From contig CAAGLB010000079.1 in the NCBI GenBank assembly GCA_900770635.1, positions 1 to 36,624 of the forward strand: DNA of 36,624 bases, read 5' to 3'. Under the pieces are notes generated by a model, which had not been told where the DNA came from, searched no databases, and worked only from the letters and a program-made list of their open reading frames with translations. The stretch comes from an uncultured Alistipes sp. Its GTDB lineage: Bacteria > Bacteroidota > Bacteroidia > Bacteroidales > Rikenellaceae. A program made the position numbers and the translations under genes. Of the stretch, positions 17,521 to 24,737 are shown in pieces. Position 1 is the stretch's first letter. The number at the start of each line of letters is the position of its first letter.

Positions 17521-18825
17521 ATGAAGCAGAGCCTACGAAACAAAATATTGAGTGTAGCAGTAGCTCTTGCTGTAGCACTGCCCACAACGGCGTTGGGGCA
17601 ACATCATGGCGAGTATGAGGGCTACCGCACCCGCATTGTGGCCTACCCTACGGCTAACGAGGCCACAAACAGAGGTCTTGATAAGCAGCGATATATGCAG
17701 CCAATAACCGAGTGGGACACAACAGCTGAGGGGGTGCTCAAGGGCACATTTACCTTTCCCTTCTCGTGGCTCGAGCGCCAGGTGTTTGTTCGTGTTGAGG
17801 GTGCTGAGCAGCAGTTCGAGGTATATGTAAATGGCAAGCGTGCGGGTGGCTCGACAAATGGCTTTGCACCCGTCGAGTTCAACATCACGAAGCTCTCGCG
17901 CGAAGATAAGAACAACATCGAGCTACGCCTCCTTGGCAATGAGGCTACGGCAAAAATCGAGCGTTTCGAAGCTACGGGCACACTGCCTCGTGCCTATATC
18001 ATATCGCAGCCACGTGTGCGTGTGCGTGATGTGTCGTGGAGTACCGAGATTGGCGGCTTAGGCATCGTGAATAGCAACTTCGAGGTTGTCATGCGCAACG
18101 AAACCATGGGCGACAAAACGTCAACACTCTACTACGAGATATTTCTCGACGACACTATACGCCTTGGCGGTGGCAAGCGTGATGTTGCCTTGGGCATGTA
18201 TCAGACCGACACCATGCGTTTTGGCGTTGCCGTGCCCGACTCTATGCTGTGGAGTAGAGGCAATGGCAAGGCTATTAGCCTAAAACTAAAAAACCGCATA
18301 GCTGGTCGTGATGTCGAGTTTTATGAGTTTCCTGTTGCTTTGCGAGAGTTAAGATTTGAGGATAACAAATTCATCATCAACAACCACGAGGAGAAGGTCG
18401 AGTGGGTGGAGCTCTCACCAAACTCAACTATTGAAGATGTTAAACGAGAAGTGGACAGCGGCAACTACTGCATACGTTTCACTGCTGGCTTCGTGAGCGA
18501 GGAGGTCCTAAATTATTGCGACGTAGAGGGAGTATATGTGGCACTCACAGCCCCTATCAACTCATCGTCGTCGGGCACATCACGCAAGCGTGGTGGCAAC
18601 CCCTCGAACAACCCCAAGTGGCGCAAGGAGTATGTAGATCGCACATTGCAAATGTACTACACCACACGCCGCCACCAGTGCATCATCGCCTACTTCTTGG
18701 CCGACGATAGTGCCAATGGCATTGCCCTATACGAGAGCTACCTTGCCCTAAAGAGAGTTGCTGACGACCGCCCAGTAATCTACCTCGACGGCGGCAGAGA
18801 GTGGAACAGCGACTATCACAAATAG
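17521..18825 (+). CDS. GH2-like secreted protein with degenerate, truncated catalytic domain (434 aa)
   Basis: After a signal peptide (ending TTALG-Q), residues about 50-145 match the GH2 sugar-binding jellyroll (FPFSWLERQVFVRVEGAEQ, VYVNGKRAGGSTNGFAPVEF, NITKL). About 160-275 looks like the GH2 immunoglobulin domain (VRDVSWSTEI, NSNFEVVMRNE). From about 285 it follows a shrunken TIM barrel: LRFEDNKFIINN, CDVEGVYVAL, a RRHQCIIAYFLADDSANG equivalent of the usual HPSIIxWSLGNExGNG, then RPVIYLDGG. The acid/base Glu of NE is replaced by Asp (D395-D396), several strands are missing, and the protein stops before the nucleophile. Enzyme activity is unlikely; carbohydrate or envelope binding is an inference. 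It is the last gene of the SurA/OstA operon, 3 bases after OstA, and ends at a strong hairpin. Confidence 0.7.
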   Translation: MKQSLRNKILSVAVALAVALPTTALGQHHGEYEGYRTRIVAYPTANEATNRGLDKQRYMQPITEWDTTAEGVLKGTFTFPFSWLERQVFVRVEGAEQQFEVYVNGKRAGGSTNGFAPVEFNITKLSREDKNNIELRLLGNEATAKIERFEATGTLPRAYIISQPRVRVRDVSWSTEIGGLGIVNSNFEVVMRNETMGDKTSTLYYEIFLDDTIRLGGGKRDVALGMYQTDTMRFGVAVPDSMLWSRGNGKAISLKLKNRIAGRDVEFYEFPVALRELRFEDNKFIINNHEEKVEWVELSPNSTIEDVKREVDSGNYCIRFTAGFVSEEVLNYCDVEGVYVALTAPINSSSSGTSRKRGGNPSNNPKWRKEYVDRTLQMYYTTRRHQCIIAYFLADDSANGIALYESYLALKRVADDRPVIYLDGGREWNSDYHK

Positions 18826-18862
18826 AACAAAAATGCCAACCTCGTGGGTTGGCATTTTTGTT
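18826..18862. terminator. Bidirectional terminator, 16-bp perfect stem
   Basis: AACAAAAATGCCAACC (18826-18841) pairs perfectly with 18847-18862 around a 5-base loop (TCGTG). The stem has A-rich and T-rich ends. It starts immediately after the plus-strand stop at 18825, and the minus-strand adenosyltransferase gene ends at 18868, so it can terminate both. Confidence 0.9.
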
Positions 18863-18867
18863 TATCA

Positions 18868-19419
18868 TTAAGGAATCCAAAGGGTTTCAGTCACCTTTAA
18901 ACGCTCGGTAAGTACTCTGCCGAGTGTATACAGATAATCCGACAGACGGTTGAGATAGCGAGTAGCGCCGCTATCGACAGCATGCTCCTCGGCGGCACGC
19001 AGCGCAGCACGCTCGGCACGACGACACACGGTGCGGCACACATGGCATAATGAGCAAGCACGATGGCCTCCAGGGATAGTAAACTTAGTAATTGGCGTTA
19101 ACTCGGACTGATACCTATCAATAGCTTGCTCGAGTTCAGCAATATGCTCCTCAGCGATTGGGGCAACCTTACCTTCGCCACCCTCGCCCACAGCCAAGAG
19201 CGCAGCAACTGTCATAAGTCGGCACTCGATAGTCTGCAACTCGGGCACAAGGTGCTCGGTGCGCTCATCGTCGACAAGCTTGTCGGCAAGCAGAGCGATA
19301 AACGATGTTAGCTCGTCAACAGAGCCATAGGCCTCGACACGGAGGTCATACTTTGGAACACGCTCGCCACCAATGAGCGACGTCGTTCCATTGTCACCTG
19401 TCTTAGTGTATATTTTCAT
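18868..19419 (-). CDS. pduO: PduO-type cob(I)alamin adenosyltransferase (183 aa)
   Basis: Transfers the adenosyl group of ATP to cob(I)alamin to make coenzyme B12. The family's N-terminal ATP-binding signature is clear (MKIYTKTGDNGTTSLIGGER), followed by KYDLRVEAYGSVDEL and, near the C-terminus, the helix with CRRAERAAL and LNRLSDYLYTLGR. Length is normal for the single-domain family (EutT/PduO/MMAB type). The start codon overlaps the stop of the upstream gene in an ATGA, so the two are translationally coupled. It is the third gene of a minus-strand operon. B12-dependent enzymes such as methylmalonyl-CoA mutase are the likely customers but are not in the window. Confidence 0.93.
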   Translation of the reverse strand: MKIYTKTGDNGTTSLIGGERVPKYDLRVEAYGSVDELTSFIALLADKLVDDERTEHLVPELQTIECRLMTVAALLAVGEGGEGKVAPIAEEHIAELEQAIDRYQSELTPITKFTIPGGHRACSLCHVCRTVCRRAERAALRAAEEHAVDSGATRYLNRLSDYLYTLGRVLTERLKVTETLWIP

Positions 19420-19928
19420 AGGCGGAAACGTTGTTTTGGTAGATGGTTGTTAAACACGAGAAGATAGCCACGATTGTCGACCGTAGTCGATGGGTGCTCC
19501 TCGATAATGCGGCTACACACTGCCCAACGGTTAGCGTTGTCATAAGGTCGAATAATACACAACGTGACACCCTGCTCTTGGGCATAACGAGCATACTCAT
19601 CGAGATATTCGTAGGTGGTGTTCATCGTGGCAACAAGCATATCGCACTTCTGAATGCTATCTATGCTCCACGACGTATAACGGCAGTGATGAACAAGGTT
19701 TTGGAGCTCGATGGCACGGCGGCGTGGCACACCACATTCGAGGAGTGCATCATGTAAGTCGCAACCATCGGCATTAAGCTTGGACGACATAAACACCTGA
19801 CGAACAATCGAGTAGATATATGGCGAGTGCACCCCATGACCACGAAAATAACGAGCACGGCGAACATAGCTGCCTATGTGTTTCAGGCCGTAGAGTCGTT
19901 GTTTGAGTGTTCGTCCCGAGCGCTTCAT
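19416..19928 (-). CDS. Short protein of the Bacteroidota HGVHSP family, probably a reduced methyltransferase-like protein (170 aa)
   Basis: The N-terminal segment (YVRRARYFRGHGVHSPYIYS) recalls a Bacteroidota protein family often annotated as SAM-dependent methyltransferases, in which HGVHSP(F/Y)-(V/I)(F/Y) follows a basic helix. The C-terminus (TVDNRGYLLVFNNHLPKQRF) also fits the last strand of those proteins. The middle is much shorter, and I see no glycine-rich SAM-binding loop, so this copy looks like a reduced form. It begins 3 bases after the flavoprotein stop and overlaps the adenosyltransferase start by 4 bases. Activity unknown. Confidence 0.6.
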   Translation of the reverse strand: MKRSGRTLKQRLYGLKHIGSYVRRARYFRGHGVHSPYIYSIVRQVFMSSKLNADGCDLHDALLECGVPRRRAIELQNLVHHCRYTSWSIDSIQKCDMLVATMNTTYEYLDEYARYAQEQGVTLCIIRPYDNANRWAVCSRIIEEHPSTTVDNRGYLLVFNNHLPKQRFRL

Positions 19929-19931
19929 AGC

Positions 19932-21179
19932 CTACTTTTTGAGTTGTCCTGCAAGGCGACCAGTAGAGAATGCTATCTGCATGTTGTAGCCGCCAGTATT
20001 AGCATCGATGTCGAGCACCTCGCCAGCGAAATACAAGCCCTTAACCTTGGTTGACTCCATAGTATATTTGTTCACCTCGTCGCAGCATACGCCACCAGCA
20101 GTGACGATAGCATACTGGAATGGAGCGTAGTCGGTGATAGGGAATGCCATGCCCTTCAATATCTTTACAAGGCGCTGCTTCTCGGTGTCGGTGAGCTTAC
20201 CTACGTAGGTCTTAGAGTGGAAGTCGACCTCCTTAGCCAAAGGCACGACCATCTGCTTAGGCACAAGCTTACGAAGCAGCTCAGAGAAGAACTCCGACGA
20301 CGACATCTCCGCAATCTCACGGTCGATGCGTGCCAACAGTGTCTCCTCGTCGAGGGCTGGCTTAAGGTCGACAATGAGCTTCACACGCTTCTCGTCGATG
20401 ATGGCATCTACCACATCACGGCTGAGGCGCAAGGCCACTGCGCCCTCGATGCCACGCTCCGAGAAGCCAAGCTCACCAAACTCCTCTTGCACAAGTTCGT
20501 TATCGATATATAGCTTAGCACCCACATTCTTGAGCAGCAAGCCATTGAGATACTCACGCTGGGGGTGCGACGTAACAAGAGGCGTTAGCGATGGACGCAC
20601 AGGCTCGATAGAGTGGCCCACGCTTGCAGCAAAGTCATAACCATCGCCCGTAGAGCCTGTCGATGGATAGCTAACACCACCCGTTGCCACGATGACATTG
20701 TCGCACTCCTCTCGTCGCTCGAAGCCTCGGGCATTGCGATAGCGAACGCCTGTGACCTTACCAGCCATAGTTTCGATTGCAGTAACCTGCGTCTTATAGA
20801 CAATCTTGACGCCCTTATCCTCGCAGAAGTCAACCAGGGCATTGGCGATATCCCATGCCTTACCGCTCTGGGGGAAGACACGCTCGCCACGCTCAGTCTC
20901 GAGCTTCACGCCCTGACGCTCGAAGAAGCGCACAGTGGCACGGTTGTTAAACTCGCCAAATGCCACTGAGAAGAACTCCTGGTTGGTGCGCACCTTCTCC
21001 AAGAACTCCTCGGCAGGACGTGCGTTAGTAAGGTTACAACGGCCCTTACCTGTGATTCGGATTTTGCGACCAGCCTTCTCCATCTTCTCCATAAGGAGCA
21101 CTGACTTACCACTCATTGCAGCTGTTCCTGCGGCCATAAGTCCTGCGGCACCTGCGCCAATAACTATTACGTCGTACAT
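19932..21179 (-). CDS. HI0933/YhiN-family NAD(P)/FAD-dependent flavoprotein (415 aa)
   Basis: The dinucleotide-binding fold is at the very start (YDVIVIGAGAAGLMAAGTAA), with the family's signature KAGRKIRITGKGRCNLTN at about 35-53. FERQGVKLETERGERVFPQ lies further in, ATGGVSYPSTGSTGDGY at about 165-182, and the FAD-closing C-terminus at about 390-405 (YFAGEVLDIDANTGGYNMQ). Full length for the family. The biochemical role of this family is poorly defined. It is the first gene of the operon with the HGVHSP protein and the cobalamin adenosyltransferase, driven by the promoter at 21213. Confidence 0.92.
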   Translation of the reverse strand: MYDVIVIGAGAAGLMAAGTAAMSGKSVLLMEKMEKAGRKIRITGKGRCNLTNARPAEEFLEKVRTNQEFFSVAFGEFNNRATVRFFERQGVKLETERGERVFPQSGKAWDIANALVDFCEDKGVKIVYKTQVTAIETMAGKVTGVRYRNARGFERREECDNVIVATGGVSYPSTGSTGDGYDFAASVGHSIEPVRPSLTPLVTSHPQREYLNGLLLKNVGAKLYIDNELVQEEFGELGFSERGIEGAVALRLSRDVVDAIIDEKRVKLIVDLKPALDEETLLARIDREIAEMSSSEFFSELLRKLVPKQMVVPLAKEVDFHSKTYVGKLTDTEKQRLVKILKGMAFPITDYAPFQYAIVTAGGVCCDEVNKYTMESTKVKGLYFAGEVLDIDANTGGYNMQIAFSTGRLAGQLKK

Positions 21180-21212
21180 ATATGTGAGCTTTCGTAGTTT
21201 TCGTTAAACGTA

Positions 21213-21244
21213 CAAATATACGCAAAAATGCCAAAACACGCAAC
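21213..21244 (-). promoter_or_regulatory. Promoter of the flavoprotein operon
   Basis: On the minus strand, GTTG (21241-21244), a 20-base spacer and TATATTTG (21213-21220) match the consensus. The -33 element lies in the loop of the terminator hairpin of the preceding gene. Confidence 0.75.
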
Positions 21245-21257
21245 TGCTTTGGCATTT
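21226..21257 (-). terminator. Terminator after the 21283-22077 lipoprotein gene
   Basis: AAATGCCAAA (21226-21235) pairs with 21248-21257 around a 12-base loop. On the minus strand the stem is followed by TTG and then more A/T. It stands 25 bases after the stop at 21283. Confidence 0.65.
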
Positions 21258-21282
21258 ATTTGCTATTTAGCAACCAACAACG

Positions 21283-22077
21283 CTATTCATAGAGCGTCCA
21301 ATAGTCGTCATAGCACTTTATGTTTATACGTAGCGGATGATAACTGATCGTAACATTTATCTCGTCGTGCGAGCCGTAACGCTTGTCGATGCACTCGACA
21401 CGAGCCTTACCAGACATTATACTGTTAAAGTCGCTGATGGTCATAGTGTCGGTGATATAGGTATTGATATAGAGCGGTCTAAGCTCGCTTGCTGCGATGT
21501 CAACAACCTCGATAGAACCCTCATACTCACCCACAATGTCGCTATAACCAGTGGTCGTAGCATTCTCCTCATCGAACTCGTAACTAAACGTAAGGTTGGC
21601 TGTGCCCACATGCGAGTTAACGTAGAACCTATCGATAACAGTCTCAAACTTTGCATCGTCCACAGGCCTTAGAGTCATATCGTAGCCACTGCCACCCGAG
21701 CGAATTATTCGCCACTCGCCAGCGCCAAACGCCGATGAATTGGTAATGATTGTCCACGTATAATTTGTCTGATAGTCGGTAGAAGCAGTTATCGTATAGC
21801 CCTTAGCATTTTGCGAGAGCAAGCCCCCGCCAAAGAATGTGCTAAGAAATTGCTCACGCTCCGACTCGTCGTCAATGGCCAAAAGCTCGCTTATGCGCAC
21901 AGCATCCTCGACAGCATTTTTCACAACCTGAATATGTGTTTTCGAGGTGATCCACATGGTTTTAGCTAATGACTCGGTACTGCGATAACTCTCGGTGTCG
22001 ACAGTGCAAGCAGCAAACGACATGGCAAACAAGAGTGTTACTACTATGTTTATATTAAAGATACGTTTCATAGCCAT
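21283..22077 (-). CDS. Hypothetical lipoprotein (264 aa)
   Basis: Starts MAMKRIFN; the ATG two codons later is equally possible. The lipobox FAAC gives lipidated Cys24. The mature part begins TVDTESYRSTESLAKTMWITSKTHI, has a helical segment to about residue 85, then mostly beta-rich sequence with the aromatic ending DDYWTLYE. I recognise no domain. It begins 8 bases after the stop of the barrel gene at 22086, so it is the last of a three-gene minus-strand operon with two related beta-barrel proteins. It may be their periplasmic or surface partner; that is inference. Confidence 0.75.
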   Translation of the reverse strand: MAMKRIFNINIVVTLLFAMSFAACTVDTESYRSTESLAKTMWITSKTHIQVVKNAVEDAVRISELLAIDDESEREQFLSTFFGGGLLSQNAKGYTITASTDYQTNYTWTIITNSSAFGAGEWRIIRSGGSGYDMTLRPVDDAKFETVIDRFYVNSHVGTANLTFSYEFDEENATTTGYSDIVGEYEGSIEVVDIAASELRPLYINTYITDTMTISDFNSIMSGKARVECIDKRYGSHDEINVTISYHPLRINIKCYDDYWTLYE

Positions 22078-22085
22078 ACAATGTT

Positions 22086-22823
22086 TTAGAATCTACAACC
22101 TACGCCCGCACGCAGTGTACCACTTGCTCCAGCGCCCAACTCGAAGAATCCGTAGAAACCACGACCTACGGTGATACCTACGTACGTAGCGTCGAACATA
22201 GGACATAGCAGGCCGCCGTAATAATCGAATATCGACATAGCGCCAATGCCAAATGACGAGTACATCATGACATTAGGTTTGTGTAACCAGTCGAAGCGCA
22301 TATTGAAAAGCAATGTCGCAACAACCCTATCATCACGATACAACACCTCGTTGGTTGCGACATGTCGGCGTGAGCGGGTGGTGAAGCCCACAGCACTCTT
22401 AACGCCCAACGACAAACCATCACGAACACGATAGCCATAGTCGAGCGTAAGACTTGTCACAGCACGCTGCTCAGTCCAATAGTAACGCCTATCAGCCAAA
22501 ATATCACTCAGCGTCGTAGGATATTGCGGTGCTTTATCTTCATCCACGAAGAATAGGTCGAGAGCCATCATAAGCGACATTCCAGGCAATCCACCACCTA
22601 CCTGCAACGAGTGAACATTGTTAAGCGATGGAGCATTGACATCGAACCTCTTGCTTCGCCTATCACTCTCGATAACCAACGAATTAGAGGCATAGCTATC
22701 GGCATAATATGTCGACACATTACGTGCCAACTCCTCAGCTGTTATCTGCTCCTGCGCCGAGAGGCTACACACGCCGAGCAGAGCAACAACAGCAAGCGCT
22801 AAAAATCTATTATATCTGTTCAT
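22086..22823 (-). CDS. Small outer-membrane beta-barrel protein (245 aa)
   Basis: Signal peptide (VVALLGVCSLSAQ) followed by alternating hydrophobic strands with many aromatic and glycine residues (SLTLDYGYRVRDGLSLGVKSAVGF, VATLLFNMRFDWL). The last strand ends in aromatic F (GTLRAGVGCRF), the usual barrel signal read by the BAM complex. The ending FYGFFELGAGASGTLRAGVGCRF-like pattern parallels LFGYVDVGSGQRGVVSVGIGYRF in the next gene upstream, so the two are paralogues. Length suggests an 8- to 10-stranded barrel. It starts 11 bases after the other barrel gene. Confidence 0.75.
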   Translation of the reverse strand: MNRYNRFLALAVVALLGVCSLSAQEQITAEELARNVSTYYADSYASNSLVIESDRRSKRFDVNAPSLNNVHSLQVGGGLPGMSLMMALDLFFVDEDKAPQYPTTLSDILADRRYYWTEQRAVTSLTLDYGYRVRDGLSLGVKSAVGFTTRSRRHVATNEVLYRDDRVVATLLFNMRFDWLHKPNVMMYSSFGIGAMSIFDYYGGLLCPMFDATYVGITVGRGFYGFFELGAGASGTLRAGVGCRF

Positions 22824-22834
22824 AGCCGCCCCTC

Positions 22835-23551
22835 CTATTTCTGATTATTGAACCTATAACCAATACCTACGCTCACAACACCTCGCTGACCAGAGCCCAC
22901 GTCGACATAGCCAAAGAGGTTGCGACCAACGCTCATTCCTAAGAATGTCACGTCGTAGGCAATAGTACCCTCATAGTAGCGATGCTGAGGCTCTTCGGCA
23001 TGAGCCACGTTTAGGCCAAGGCCCACACCCGAATAGAGCTGAACGATGCCACGACGAAGCCAAGCAAAGCGCACTAAGGGCATAAGCGTAAAGCTGTTGT
23101 AGTTGTAGTAGCCGAGAATCTTACGCACGGGATAATCCTCTATGCGCGAGAAGCCTCCTGTCCACACAAAAGCGCCACCAAAATAGAGCCAATCCTTGAA
23201 CCAATAGCCACCCTCAGCACCAATCGTAAACCAGCGTGGCACACGCACATAATCCTCGGGGCCAAGCTGCTCGGCATAGCTACTCGGATCCCACCAATGG
23301 GTGTTGGTAAAGCCCGATGGTGTGTAGGGGTTATAGGCTGTGCCAAGGCGGAACTCTGCCGTAGAGGCCGTAAGAGGTTTTCCCAGTCGCTTGGCACTGC
23401 AATCTCTCTTGTCGTGAGGAGTAAACTCCACCTTGTAGCTTCCGAGTGAGTCACGGAATCTAAACGTGATTTGCGCTTCGGCTGCGACTGGGCACAGCAT
23501 AATAAACATGAGTAGCGCACACAATAGCTTAAATGTTTTCTTGACTCTCAT
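22835..23551 (-). CDS. Small outer-membrane beta-barrel protein, paralogue of the next gene (238 aa)
   Basis: Signal peptide (LLMFIMLCPVAAEAQ), then barrel-like strands (WFTIGAEGGYWFKDWLYFGGAFVW, NSFTLMPLVRFAWL, VQLYSGVGLGLNVAH) and a terminal strand GVVSVGIGYRF followed by NNQK. The patterns FLGMSVGRNLFGYVDVGSGQ here and YVGITVGRGFYGFFELGAG in the downstream barrel gene show shared descent. First gene of a three-gene operon with a strong promoter just upstream. Function unknown. Confidence 0.75.
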   Translation of the reverse strand: MRVKKTFKLLCALLMFIMLCPVAAEAQITFRFRDSLGSYKVEFTPHDKRDCSAKRLGKPLTASTAEFRLGTAYNPYTPSGFTNTHWWDPSSYAEQLGPEDYVRVPRWFTIGAEGGYWFKDWLYFGGAFVWTGGFSRIEDYPVRKILGYYNYNSFTLMPLVRFAWLRRGIVQLYSGVGLGLNVAHAEEPQHRYYEGTIAYDVTFLGMSVGRNLFGYVDVGSGQRGVVSVGIGYRFNNQK

Positions 23552-23572
23552 AGTTTGAGTATTTTGTTACCG

Positions 23573-23605
23573 CAAAGTTACGACATATAAGAGGCTAATT
23601 CCAAA
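23573..23605 (-). promoter_or_regulatory. Promoter of the beta-barrel operon
   Basis: On the minus strand, TTTG (23602-23605), a 21-base spacer and TAACTTTG (23573-23580) match the Bacteroidota consensus, 21 bases before the ATG at 23551. Confidence 0.75.
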
Positions 23606-23757
23606 TTTTTGGGCGTTTATTATTTCCGAGCAGCCGTGTGTAAGTATCTAAAAATCTGATGGTTACAAATCATGATTTTGCGAATTTTTCAACCCATTGA
23701 TTATCAAGCAGTTAGCAACTTACCGCACAAGCGCTTGATTTTCAGCAAATTAACCCA

Positions 23758-24603
23758 TCAGACACCCTTGGCCACTTCCAATTCAGCAAGGCGCTGGTCG
23801 AGCTCGATTTTGTCGATAATAGTCTTAACAACGGTGTCGATTTCCGAGCCTTCGGAGTAGTCGGCAGGGCATACATGGTTAACTCTGTTGTCACGAATAA
23901 GCTCGTTGAGCAGCGTGCGCTGACCTTGCTCCTCGGGGTTGAATACAGCGATGGAGTGGCCACCGAAATTTTTGACAAGGCGCATACATGGAATATCGGT
24001 TGTACCATCGCCAAAGTATATCATGCGAGAGAATGGTACAGGGCGTTTGCTCTCCTCCATGAATCGGTTAACATCCTTAGTGTCGAACACCGACTCCACA
24101 CCCTTATTAATCTTAAAGATAAACTGAGTTTTGTTGGTGTAGTTTACCGCAACTGCTGGCCAGTAGGCGATGCCATCGACATTGTAGAGGTAGGAACAGG
24201 CGTAGATATTTTTGAACTCATGTGCGATGGCCGTGCCTTCGATAATCTCTTTGAGGCCCGACGAGTTGACATAGTGCAGGATGTTAATACCTCGCTCTGC
24301 GCCATAGTCGTTGATGCGCTTAAACCACTCAACCACACCACGATAGAACTGCACATTGCGACCCGAATCACGAAAAGCCTCACGTCTGAGCGACAAGCCC
24401 TTAGACTGCGCCGCCTGAAGCATACGAGCCATATAGGTGAGCACCTGGTCGGCATCCTGCTCCTCGGCCAAGGTGTTAGCCTCGTGCCAAAACTCCATAT
24501 TGCTCTTGCCCACAGCGGGGATAAAGTCGTACTCCTGCATATTGCCGGGAGCAAGTGTTCCATCGAAATCGTAGATTAGTGCTACGGTAATTCTCTCTTT
24601 CAT
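23758..24603 (-). CDS. HAD-superfamily phosphatase, phosphoserine-phosphatase-like (281 aa)
   Basis: All HAD motifs are visible: motif I IYDFDGTL with D12 (nucleophile) and D14; motif II HYVNSSG (about 110); a lysine in the NKTQFIFKINK region (about 158-168); and motif IV YFGDGTTDIPCM (about 195-207). A helical cap lies between motifs I and II. Cytoplasmic, with no signal peptide. Substrate not identifiable from sequence. It is divergently transcribed from the LRR gene at 24738, and their promoters overlap. Confidence 0.88.
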   Translation of the reverse strand: MKERITVALIYDFDGTLAPGNMQEYDFIPAVGKSNMEFWHEANTLAEEQDADQVLTYMARMLQAAQSKGLSLRREAFRDSGRNVQFYRGVVEWFKRINDYGAERGINILHYVNSSGLKEIIEGTAIAHEFKNIYACSYLYNVDGIAYWPAVAVNYTNKTQFIFKINKGVESVFDTKDVNRFMEESKRPVPFSRMIYFGDGTTDIPCMRLVKNFGGHSIAVFNPEEQGQRTLLNELIRDNRVNHVCPADYSEGSEIDTVVKTIIDKIELDQRLAELEVAKGV

Positions 24604-24628
24604 CTCTGTTTTCTTTGGTATAGTGCTT

Positions 24629-24660
24629 CAAATTTAAGAAAAATTGATTACATTTGCAAA
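24629..24660 (-). promoter_or_regulatory. Promoter of the HAD phosphatase gene
   Basis: On the minus strand, TTTG (24657-24660), a 20-base spacer and TAAATTTG (24629-24636) match the consensus. The spacer holds a plus-strand -7 box. Confidence 0.8.
24649..24656 (+). promoter_or_regulatory. -7 box (TACATTTG) for the second LRR gene
   Basis: An exact TAnnTTTG match 82 bases before the ATG at 24738. No clear TTTG was seen at -33. It lies inside the opposing promoter of the HAD gene, so the two would compete for polymerase. Confidence 0.5.
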
Positions 24661-24737
24661 TTTAGACAGCATATTTATATAAATTACGTAGCAACGGCTA
24701 CTACATAAACAGATTGAGCTTATTAATTAGCCCGCAG

